A DNA stretch of 64,000 nucleotides from the NCBI RefSeq assembly GCF_002646595.1, contig NZ_PDUD01000018.1, positions 186,001 to 250,000 on the forward strand, read 5' to 3'. Positions 8,034-15,343 of the stretch are shown piece after piece. The position numbers and the translations under genes were made by a program. The notes below the pieces were generated by a model, which worked only from the letters and a program-made list of their open reading frames with translations, searched no databases and was not told the DNA's origin. This stretch comes from Flavilitoribacter nigricans DSM 23189 = NBRC 102662. GTDB lineage: Bacteria > Bacteroidota > Bacteroidia > Chitinophagales > Saprospiraceae. Position 1 is the stretch's first letter. Each line of letters begins with the position of its first letter.

Positions 8034-10574
8034 TTATTTTTTTGCTGCGGGTACGGGTTGTTCCGCGATCATCCGCAGGGCATTTTTGATCAGGATCTCC
8101 CCCGTCATTTCCCCCAGACTGGTCCGGGAAACGTACTCATAGCGCTCGAAGCTGTTGAAGTCCTCGCGGGTAAGAATGTACCCGAACGCATCATTGGTCA
8201 GGCCGAACAGCAGATTTTGCTGTCCCTTCATTTTCCGTTTCAGGTAGTATCCGATATTTGGTAAAGCCTCCCCGGGTATGGTCAGGATCTGAGCGGAACC
8301 GACATTCAATAAATTGATCTGAGTGCTTATCTGATGATCTTCCGATATCTCGATCCCCAGCGGAGAGTATTGAATAATGAAACGCATCATTTCCGAATCG
8401 ACGGGAAACTGTACGCGTTCGGCCCGGCAGCGAATGCCCGGATTACTCTGGATCGGTGCATCGGCAACGATCCGCAGTGCCTCATCCGCCAGCAGTTCTC
8501 CGATCCGTTGGCATTCTTCCCAGGTACGCGCTTCTTCTTCGGCCTGGGATTCCAGCCGGTTGTCGGCCGTCACCATACCTCCCTGGGCACCATTCATAAA
8601 GAGGGCCATCCCACCCGTTTTTGCTTCAATGCGATTGTAGAGCGGACCGCAGAGATCCGGGCTCAGTATTTCCCGCTTGGATCCAATCACCTCAGGGTGG
8701 ATCGCGTAGTTGACGAGCGTGGCGATCACTTCCTCTTTCCCGTCGGTTCCGGCCCGAATGGCCTGAATAACGCCGCAGCGCGGATCGTATAGACGCTCGG
8801 CGTAGTAGTTGTAGGCGATCTTCCCTTTGGCTTCCCCTTCGGCGATCTTCAGCGCCGCCGGCTCCAGTTTGGATGTTGCATCGTTTACCGCATCGGCTAC
8901 CTGCTGGACGCACCAGTCGAGATACTTCATATCGGCTCCGGTCTTTCCGGTCTCATCCGGAAAGGCATAAGCATCCGGTCCGCTGTGGGTATGGGTGGCA
9001 CCGATCAGGATGTTTTCGGGGCGGATGCCTTTGATGAGCTTTCGGGATCTGTCTCCCAGGGCCGCGGGCCAACCCAGGTTATCGATATTGACGATGGCAA
9101 TTTTTTCTCCCGCTTCTTCCAGTACCAGGGCCCGAACGTAGAGATCGCCCCGCTTCACTTTGGAAGGTTTGGGGGTACCTACGCCACCGGATACCGGCAG
9201 TAACGGATCCGGAGTGATCACGCGCAGCGCAGCGCCGGCGCGAAAGCTACTGCTATCGTCCGGATCTCCGGCTTTTATCCAGTCCTCATTCAGTTTTAGA
9301 TATTTGATATTTTCAATTCGTCGGTTGTTCTCGTCCTGCTCGGTGTAGCTGTAAACGACGTGCAGGCTTCCATCATCGGAACTGATAATGGATGGGTAGG
9401 CACCGGTATTTGGTCTTTCTCCCGGATCCAATTCGAGGTGGCGGGTGTAGTCCCAGGATCTGCCTTCATTGGTGGAAAGGGAAACGGCCAGGCTGTGTCT
9501 TCCGTTTTCGGTATCGTTGTAGGCAATCGCCCAGTTGCCGTTGGGCAGGGTAACGACATCCGATCCCGATCCCGGATTGAGCAGATCACTGTCCCGTACC
9601 GGGCTCCAGGTCTTACCCTGGTCCGTAGAAATGCTGTAGGGATGCCGCTGGGGAGGAGGACCGTTGTCCCGCATATAAGTCACCAGGGTACCGTCTTTTT
9701 TCTTGGCGACCGAAGCCTGGATATTGGCAATGCCGACAAGGGGCGTACTGAATTCCCAGTGCTTGCCAAAGTCATCCGTAATGGCAAAGAGGGACATTTC
9801 CAGCCCGTCGGAATAAAGCGGTAATAGAATCCGGTCTCCGATCAGGACGGCCTTGTTTTTCGTCTGCCAGCCCATGCGCCGGAAATAGGGATACCCCAGA
9901 CTCTGAGAGGACCAGGAACCATCTTCCTGATAGAGGCGACCGGAGCGTACCATATTATCGCCGCGGGCCTTGGCCAGGATATCCTGCTTAAAGGCCACAA
10001 AGCGTTCGAAAAGCTCCGCGCTTGTCCCCTGTTCCAGCAGATAGTCGCCGTAGGCATCGTATTGCGCTTCGACCTGCCTGACGAATCCATCATCCGGCTG
10101 GATACCCCGCTCGGTTGGGCCGCCGGGTTTAACGTGAATAACGTCCTGCCAGTGCCATTCGGGGGCGCCGTCCTGCGCTTCGTAATTCTTACTGATCCTA
10201 TATTTTAATAGGGAAGTCTCCCACTGGTTGGCCATTACCGTGTACCATACCAGCCAAAGCTGATCACGGGAGTCGAGGAAAAGTACGGGATTGATATCCG
10301 GGAAATCGGGTACATCCGCCATGACGAAAGGGGCTGACCAGGCGGTAGCGCCTTTTTTCAGACGGGCACCCAGAATACGGACATCATCGGCCCAGCGTTC
10401 ACCATCGCCTTCAAACCAGGCCGTCAGCAGATCACCGTTCGGTAACTCGACGATGGTGGAGCCATGAGTATGTAGATCCTGAAGTGGAAAGATCGGTTCT
10501 CCGACCGATATCTTTTGAGCCTGGAGGGCGGAAACCGCAAATAGTAAGAATAGCAGTGAATGGTATAATCTCAT
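8034..10574 (-). CDS. Secreted fusion: BNR/sialidase-like beta-propeller + neutral ceramidase-like domain
   Basis: Residues 1-19 are a signal peptide (ending ALQAQ). Residues about 25-430 form a sialidase-superfamily propeller with several Asp-boxes (TDDFGKHW, STDQGKTW, STNEGRSW). From about residue 445 to the end the protein matches the N-terminal domain of neutral/alkaline ceramidases: ATHTHSGPD near 528 and NYAIHPEVIG near 625 carry the two zinc-ligand histidines. The ceramidase signature GDVSPN that holds the nucleophilic Ser is replaced by GGMVTADN near 663, so ordinary ceramide hydrolysis is doubtful. Both halves are in one uninterrupted 846-codon frame. It heads the operon that continues with the PqaA-like hydrolase, and an AraC regulator gene lies upstream on the same strand. 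Propeller sialidase activity is also unproven, because no arginine triad is obvious. Confidence 0.85.
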   Translation of the reverse strand: MRLYHSLLFLLFAVSALQAQKISVGEPIFPLQDLHTHGSTIVELPNGDLLTAWFEGDGERWADDVRILGARLKKGATAWSAPFVMADVPDFPDINPVLFLDSRDQLWLVWYTVMANQWETSLLKYRISKNYEAQDGAPEWHWQDVIHVKPGGPTERGIQPDDGFVRQVEAQYDAYGDYLLEQGTSAELFERFVAFKQDILAKARGDNMVRSGRLYQEDGSWSSQSLGYPYFRRMGWQTKNKAVLIGDRILLPLYSDGLEMSLFAITDDFGKHWEFSTPLVGIANIQASVAKKKDGTLVTYMRDNGPPPQRHPYSISTDQGKTWSPVRDSDLLNPGSGSDVVTLPNGNWAIAYNDTENGRHSLAVSLSTNEGRSWDYTRHLELDPGERPNTGAYPSIISSDDGSLHVVYSYTEQDENNRRIENIKYLKLNEDWIKAGDPDDSSSFRAGAALRVITPDPLLPVSGGVGTPKPSKVKRGDLYVRALVLEEAGEKIAIVNIDNLGWPAALGDRSRKLIKGIRPENILIGATHTHSGPDAYAFPDETGKTGADMKYLDWCVQQVADAVNDATSKLEPAALKIAEGEAKGKIAYNYYAERLYDPRCGVIQAIRAGTDGKEEVIATLVNYAIHPEVIGSKREILSPDLCGPLYNRIEAKTGGMALFMNGAQGGMVTADNRLESQAEEEARTWEECQRIGELLADEALRIVADAPIQSNPGIRCRAERVQFPVDSEMMRFIIQYSPLGIEISEDHQISTQINLLNVGSAQILTIPGEALPNIGYYLKRKMKGQQNLLFGLTNDAFGYILTREDFNSFERYEYVSRTSLGEMTGEILIKNALRMIAEQPVPAAKK

Positions 10575-10713
10575 GTTTCTCGTTTTGTATCTGACGCGAA
10601 AGCGACCTTTAGTCCTTAAAGAACAACGCCTCAGGTACCAAACAAAGAAACACCATTCACTAAGCCTCTAATAGTGATATTTTGCCTGTTTCCTATTATT
10701 TTTTAACAAGTGC

Positions 10714-11562
10714 TCAACGAAAGACTTTCCGGTAATCGGAAGGCGTCTTCTGCATAATGCTGCGAAACTGGTGATTGAAATTGGCAATGTTGTTGTAACC
10801 GCTTTCGTAGCAGATCTGAGAAATCGCCTTGTCCGTTTCCGCAAGCATTTTGGCCGCCAGCCGGATGCGCACACTCTTCACGTAATCCATGAAGGTGCGG
10901 TTGGTTTTTTTCTTGAAATAACGGCAGAAGGCCCCGGGCGTCATATGTAATAATGCCGCCGCTTCTTCCTGACGGATACCGTTCTGAATGTTCTGGAAAA
11001 CGTATTTGTAGACCAGCTTTACCTTTTCCAGGTCTTTGACGAAACTCGGTGAGTAGGCCGTGTCCGAAAGGTATTCGTAATCATCCATCTGCAACAGCAG
11101 GTTGAAGACCTTCAGCAGTTCGATGTAACTTTCCAGTCCCTGGAGGGTGACCAGTCTTTCCAGACATCCGGCGATCTGCCGGATCTTCCGGCCCTTGAAC
11201 CAAATCCCTACACTGGCCTTTTTGAGTAATTCCTTGACTTCTTCCAATTCAGGAATATTGAAAAAGTCCGAGGAGATCAGGTCCTCGTAGAAATGGATCA
11301 CAATGGAAGAAGTAGATCCGTCTTTTTGGGAATTAAAGGCGTCCCAGCAGTGGGGAAGATCGGGCCCCAGCAACACGAGGTCGCCGTCTTCAAAACTGGA
11401 AATGTTGTTGCCAACGATGCGTTTCCCGGATCCGGTAACCACAAAGTTCAGTTCAAAATTCTTGTGGGAATGGATGCGCGGGGGGCGATCATCATGGTGG
11501 TGTTTCCGCACGATAAAGGAGTGCCGGTGCGGTACGTGAATTTTGTCGAAAATCAGCTCCAT
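10714..11562 (-). CDS. AraC family transcriptional regulator with cupin sensor domain
   Basis: The N-terminal half (about residues 1-150) is a cupin-like ligand-binding domain with a histidine-rich strand (RKHHHDDRPPRIHSHKNFE) and DGDLVLLGPDLPHCW. The C-terminal 100 residues contain two helix-turn-helix units (EEAAALLHMTPGAFCRYFKKKTNRTF and ISQICYESGYNNIANFNHQFRSIM). I chose the ATG at 11562 (MELIFDKIHVPHRHSF); an in-frame ATG at 11595 would add 11 residues. It lies just upstream of the sialidase/ceramidase operon on the same strand, and a 430-base divergent gap separates it from the kinase-phosphatase fusion. Either side could be its target. Such cupin-AraC proteins usually sense sugars. Confidence 0.92.
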   Translation of the reverse strand: MELIFDKIHVPHRHSFIVRKHHHDDRPPRIHSHKNFELNFVVTGSGKRIVGNNISSFEDGDLVLLGPDLPHCWDAFNSQKDGSTSSIVIHFYEDLISSDFFNIPELEEVKELLKKASVGIWFKGRKIRQIAGCLERLVTLQGLESYIELLKVFNLLLQMDDYEYLSDTAYSPSFVKDLEKVKLVYKYVFQNIQNGIRQEEAAALLHMTPGAFCRYFKKKTNRTFMDYVKSVRIRLAAKMLAETDKAISQICYESGYNNIANFNHQFRSIMQKTPSDYRKVFR

Positions 11563-12026
11563 TGAAAGAATTTTAACCAGAAATGAACCATTCATTAAGA
11601 AATCATGAAGAATGGGTTAAAATACCATGTTAAGCTAATAAATTATTTTGGCACCTAATATTTATTTGCCGGATTTTTTCCGGGAATCGCCGGGGATAGC
11701 TTCGCCCGGAAGAAAGGTTAAAATACCACATGAATTTCGTGAAAAAACAGAAGGAATCGCCTTAGTCTCTTTTTTATATTTGTTCGAATGGCCAGCTTAC
11801 AAGCGGCCCGGATCATAATCCCGTCAAGTTTTACTCGACGCAAAGCGGGCTGGGATTTCCCCGGATCGCTTCGGTCAGTAGGCAACTTTAATAATTTAAA
11901 TTCACCAATTTCTGATTTGACTAAACGAATTTCACTGTCCCCTAATCTTTATGCAGAGGGAATTGTGTCTATTTTGCACAATTCCTTCTCTTTTTTTGAC
12001 AATAAACGAAACCAACCAAAACGAGC
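11563..12026. promoter_or_regulatory. Divergent intergenic region (AraC / PfkB-HAD)
   Basis: This gap of about 460 bases holds no credible gene. It is AT-rich compared with its neighbours. It includes a TATATTTG at 11775-11782 that fits the Bacteroidota -7 consensus TAnnTTTG on the plus strand, without an obvious -33 TTG partner. It also contains the leader hairpin described separately. It must carry promoters for both flanking genes and is the natural place for AraC binding. Confidence 0.5.
11959..11997 (+). terminator. Leader hairpin with T-tract upstream of PfkB-HAD gene (attenuator- or operator-like)
   Basis: GGAATTGTG at 11959-11967 and CACAATTCC at 11977-11985 are perfectly complementary around a 9-base loop. 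TTCTCTTTTTTT follows, and the next gene starts 30 bases later. This has the form of an intrinsic terminator inside a 5' leader. The same palindrome could also be a protein-binding operator. Confidence 0.5.
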
Positions 12027-13922
12027 ATGACCAACGAATTAAAAACGATACTGGAAAAGATACGGAAGGTAAAGATCGCCGTATACGGAGATTTCTGCCT
12101 CGATGCCTACTGGATACTCGATCCGGAGGGCTCCGAAATATCGGTGGAAACGGGACAGCAGGCCGCTTCCGTCGGACGCCAATACTACTCCCCGGGAGGC
12201 GCCGGGAACGTAACGGCCAATCTGGCGGCACTGCAACCCGCGAGCATCCGGGCGATCGGAGCGATCGGCAACGACCTCTACGGCCGGGAGCTCAAACAGC
12301 AGGTACAGGATTTGGGGGTCGAAACTGCCTCCCTGGTCGTTCAGCCTAAAGATTTTGATACTTATGCTTTTGTCAAAAGTCATCTGGACGAAGAGGAGAT
12401 CTCCCGGGTAGATTTCGGCGTCAACAATCAGCGCTCCGCGGCTACGGATCAGTTACTGCTGGAAAGTATCCGCCGGGCCCTGGAGGAGGACGATGTCCTT
12501 ATCTTTAACCAGCAGGTACCGGATAGTATCACCAATGCGGCCTTTATCGAAGCGGTCAATCAGCTGATCGCCAAAAATCCCGGTAAAACCGTACTATTGG
12601 ATTCCCGGCATTTCAACGATCAGTTTCAAAACATCCATTTAAAGATCAACGAAGTAGAACTGGCCAGAATGAACGGCAAAGGCATCAGCTATCAGGATTA
12701 CGTCAGTACCGAGGAGATCGAGATATTCGGCAAAGAAACTTTCAAGCGCTACCGCAAACCCGTATTCGTGACCTGTGGTGACCGTGGCATTATTGCCTTT
12801 GATGAGGAAGGCATCCACCGGACGGGCGGCCTTCAGCTGAGCAGCACACTGGACACCACCGGCGCCGGAGATACAGCCATGAGCGCAATTGCCCTGAGTC
12901 TGGGTGCCGGCTGTAGCCCGGCCCAGGCGATCCGACTCGCCAATTTGGCGGCGGCCGTTACCGTCCAGAAAGTGTTTACCACCGGAACGGCGAGCGCGGA
13001 TGAGATCCTGCAACTGGCGACCGATCCAAATTTTGTCTACCAGCCGGAGCTGGCCAAAAGCCCCCAAAAAGCGACCTATCTGGAAGGAACGGAGATCGAG
13101 CTCTGTGGATACGTTGCCGGCAACCGGGCCATTCCCATACAGCACGCCGTATTCGATCACGACGGAACGATCAGCACCCTGCGGGAAGGCTGGGAACGGA
13201 TCATGGAGCCCGTCATGATCCAGGCGATCCTCGGTTCCCATTACCAGACGGCCGATCCCGGCCTGTACGAAAAGATCCGGCAGCGCGTTATTGCCTACAT
13301 CGACCAGTCGACGGGCATCCAGACCATCATCCAGATGGAAGCCCTGGCGGAAATGGTGAGGGAGTACGGTATGGTCCCTAAAGATCAGATCCTCGATAAA
13401 TTCGGCTATAAGGAGATCTTTAACGATGCCCTTCTGGAAATGGTCAACAAAAGAATGGAGAAATTCCGGACCGGACAGCTGCACCTTGAAGACTTTACGA
13501 TCAAGGGAGCGGTCGATTTTCTGCATACCCTAAAGAACAAAGGCATTACGCTCTACCTGGCCAGCGGCACGGACCGGGATGATGTGATCAAGGAGGCGGA
13601 ACTGCTCGGCTACGCCGATCTATTTGACGGCGGCATTCACGGTTCGGTGGGCGACGTGGCGAAGTATTCCAAGAAGATGGTACTGGAAAAGATCATCCGG
13701 GATAATGGACTTAAAGGGGAAGAACTGATCGCCTTCGGGGATGGTCCCGTTGAAATTCAGGAGTGCCGGAAAGTGGGTGGGATTACCGTGGGTATTGCCT
13801 GCGAAGAGCCCCGCCGATATGGCCTGAATCTCGAAAAGCGTAGCCGCCTGATCCGCTCCGGAGCCCAGATTATCATTCCGGATTACGCACAGCAGGATCG
13901 TTTGCTGGAATTGTTGTTCTAA
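12027..13922 (+). CDS. Bifunctional PfkB-family carbohydrate kinase / HAD-family phosphatase fusion
   Basis: Residues about 15-345 are a ribokinase/PfkB kinase related to the HldE/RfaE kinase domain: VYGDFCLDAYW at the start, YSPGGAGNVTANLAAL (substrate loop) and the ATP/anion-hole signature DTTGAGDT near 276-283 with the catalytic Asp. Residues about 375-625 are a HAD hydrolase: motif I FDHDGT near 384 (nucleophile and acid Asp), LASGTDRDD near 510 and motif IV FGDGPVEI near 571. HldE joins this kinase type to a nucleotidyltransferase, not a HAD, so this is not HldE. The gene stands alone on the plus strand and is followed by a terminator shared with the convergent lyase gene. A sugar or polyol phosphorylation/dephosphorylation role is inferred; the substrate is unknown. 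Confidence 0.9.
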   Translation: MTNELKTILEKIRKVKIAVYGDFCLDAYWILDPEGSEISVETGQQAASVGRQYYSPGGAGNVTANLAALQPASIRAIGAIGNDLYGRELKQQVQDLGVETASLVVQPKDFDTYAFVKSHLDEEEISRVDFGVNNQRSAATDQLLLESIRRALEEDDVLIFNQQVPDSITNAAFIEAVNQLIAKNPGKTVLLDSRHFNDQFQNIHLKINEVELARMNGKGISYQDYVSTEEIEIFGKETFKRYRKPVFVTCGDRGIIAFDEEGIHRTGGLQLSSTLDTTGAGDTAMSAIALSLGAGCSPAQAIRLANLAAAVTVQKVFTTGTASADEILQLATDPNFVYQPELAKSPQKATYLEGTEIELCGYVAGNRAIPIQHAVFDHDGTISTLREGWERIMEPVMIQAILGSHYQTADPGLYEKIRQRVIAYIDQSTGIQTIIQMEALAEMVREYGMVPKDQILDKFGYKEIFNDALLEMVNKRMEKFRTGQLHLEDFTIKGAVDFLHTLKNKGITLYLASGTDRDDVIKEAELLGYADLFDGGIHGSVGDVAKYSKKMVLEKIIRDNGLKGEELIAFGDGPVEIQECRKVGGITVGIACEEPRRYGLNLEKRSRLIRSGAQIIIPDYAQQDRLLELLF

Positions 13923-13942
13923 ATTCAGCTAAAAAGATTAAC

Positions 13943-13985
13943 GGCGGCCGGCGTTCCATTTTGTTGGAGCGCCGGCCGCTTTGTT
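13943..13985. terminator. Intrinsic terminator between convergent genes
   Basis: Positions 13943-13958 (GGCGGCCGGCGTTCCA) pair with 13965-13980 around the 6-base loop TTTTGT, with two mismatches or wobbles. TTGTT follows on the plus strand and an A/T-rich tail lies on the minus side (AAAAAGATTAA at 13931-13941). It separates the kinase-phosphatase fusion from the convergent lyase gene. Confidence 0.8.
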
Positions 13986-13986
13986 A

Positions 13987-14910
13987 CTATCCGGGAATGG
14001 CCTGCAGTACCTTCAGCGAACCGTCGGCTTCAAACCACATTTTGGAAATGGTATCAATACTGTGGGCTTCCTCCTTCGAAAGTTTCCGGGAATACCGCGT
14101 GAGCGCCTGGATGGGCAGGCCCCGCTTTTTCATCAGGTATTTTACGCCCGAAGGATGGAAAGATCGCTGCGCCAGTTCCATCGCGCACAGGACGCTATTC
14201 AGTTCATCCGCGGTGGGATCATTGGCCTCTCCCCTTCTGGCGACTTCGATGGTCAGATCGGGCAGCCAGTTAGCGACCACATTCATGGAGCCCTGGGCGC
14301 CCGCCCGGATGGAATCCAGGAGATACGGAATATTAGCCTGCAGGAACGCCAGGGGCGTATCCCGGGTGCTGTCGATGACGGCCAGGATCTTGTCCAGATC
14401 ACAACTTGTTTCCTTAAACGCGAAAAAACGTCCGCTTTCCGCCAGCTTCCGGATCAGGTCCAGTCCGAGATGATAAGAACGTGGAAAAGGGCATTCGTAC
14501 AATCCCAGCGGCATTTCCGTTTTTTCGGCAATGGTGAGAAAGTAGGTCTCCAGTTCCTGATCGTTATCGTAGTTTTCGGGAACGGTCAACATAACGATAT
14601 CGGCCCCGGCATCGGCTGCTTTTTCACAAAAGGAGATGTGGTCATCGATTGTTTCTCCGAAGTTTCCCGTCACTGCTACGGGCGTTTTCCCGTTGACGGT
14701 CTCCACAGCTTCCCGGATGAGCAGCAGCTTTTCCTCATCGTCCAGCTCAAACATTTCACTGGACAGGCAATTGGCATAAATACCCCCGGGATTAAAACTC
14801 AGGTGCCACTGCAAAATATCGCGGTAGGCAGCCACATCGATCTTCAGGTCCTTGTCGTAGGGGGTAACGAGTACCGGCCAGATACCTCTGAATCTATTTT
14901 GGTTTTTCAT
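13987..14910 (-). CDS. Dihydrodipicolinate synthase/N-acetylneuraminate lyase superfamily aldolase
   Basis: This is a class I aldolase of the DapA/NanA superfamily, which cleaves or forms 2-keto acids through a Schiff base. It starts with the typical WPVLVTPYDKDLKIDV. The Schiff-base Lys is in FFAFKETSCD near residue 165, and the family Tyr is in LYECPFP near residue 137. The carboxylate-binding GTTGE-type loop is altered to CLSSEMFEL. Length from the ATG at 14910 is 307, normal for the family; the frame is open upstream to 14973 but that extension looks non-coding. It lies convergent to the kinase-HAD fusion and co-directional with the SSS symporter gene upstream, from which a palindromic element separates it. 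A keto-sugar-acid lyase is likely; the exact substrate is not readable. Confidence 0.9.
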   Translation of the reverse strand: MKNQNRFRGIWPVLVTPYDKDLKIDVAAYRDILQWHLSFNPGGIYANCLSSEMFELDDEEKLLLIREAVETVNGKTPVAVTGNFGETIDDHISFCEKAADAGADIVMLTVPENYDNDQELETYFLTIAEKTEMPLGLYECPFPRSYHLGLDLIRKLAESGRFFAFKETSCDLDKILAVIDSTRDTPLAFLQANIPYLLDSIRAGAQGSMNVVANWLPDLTIEVARRGEANDPTADELNSVLCAMELAQRSFHPSGVKYLMKKRGLPIQALTRYSRKLSKEEAHSIDTISKMWFEADGSLKVLQAIPG

Positions 14911-14975
14911 TGATTTACTGTTTGATGAACGGGATTTATGGTTCCGGGCAATCGATTGCCCGGCGGTAAACACTT

Positions 14976-15160
14976 AGAGACTATTTGACAACCTCTCACT
15001 GGGTTGCCCATACGGGCCCGTACCGGGGCAAAACGCGGCTTTTACCGCCACTTTGCACCTATTTTTAACTCCGTAGCTGGGCTATGCAGTGAAAAATAGC
15101 TTTCAATTGACGGCAAAATCCGGGTTTTTCTCCGGCAGAAGAAGTTGTCAAACAGTCTCT
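14976..15160. repeat. MITE-like palindromic element A (~185 bp)
   Basis: Terminal inverted repeats at 14976-14996 and 15140-15160 match at 19 of 21 positions (core AGAGACT-TTTGACAAC). Nested inside are CTATTTTT at 15059-15066 against AAAAATAG at 15092-15099, and a central stem of CGTAGC-TGG-GCTATG type. No open reading frame is carried. It fills most of the gap between the lyase gene and the SSS symporter gene. Architecture and central stem resemble element B on the other side of the symporter. Confidence 0.6.
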
Positions 15161-15343
15161 TTAGGTATATGGCTAGGGAAAAATGTTTCTTAAAATGGCA
15201 GTCGGTATCGGCCTGCTTTCCTTTTCGGAAAAATACAGGCACCAGAGATTGCCCCGTGCTGTTTGTGCATTTGGAATCTAAAAGGCTATACCTGGTAACA
15301 ACTCGCGTTGGTTGATGCTTAATACATGAGAGGATCAGCAGTA

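Noticed and set aside
11788-12030. Plus-strand 80-codon open frame in the AraC/kinase gap
   Set aside because: It runs through the leader hairpin into the kinase start, has no motif and lies in promoter DNA.
12639-13526. Minus-strand open frame of 295 codons inside the kinase-phosphatase fusion
   Set aside because: Shadow of the PfkB-HAD coding sequence; no recognisable motif.
12027-13922. Assignment as HldE (heptose 7-phosphate kinase/adenylyltransferase)
   Set aside because: The second domain has HAD motifs (DHDGT, FGDGP) and no HxGH nucleotidyltransferase signature.
13987-14910. Assignment as housekeeping dapA or as nanA
   Set aside because: The Schiff-base lysine is present, but the substrate-determining loop differs from both; only the superfamily can be supported.
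15042-15242. Minus-strand 66-codon open frame in the symporter-lyase gap
   Set aside because: It overlaps the palindromic element A and has no motif or conserved context; treated as chance.
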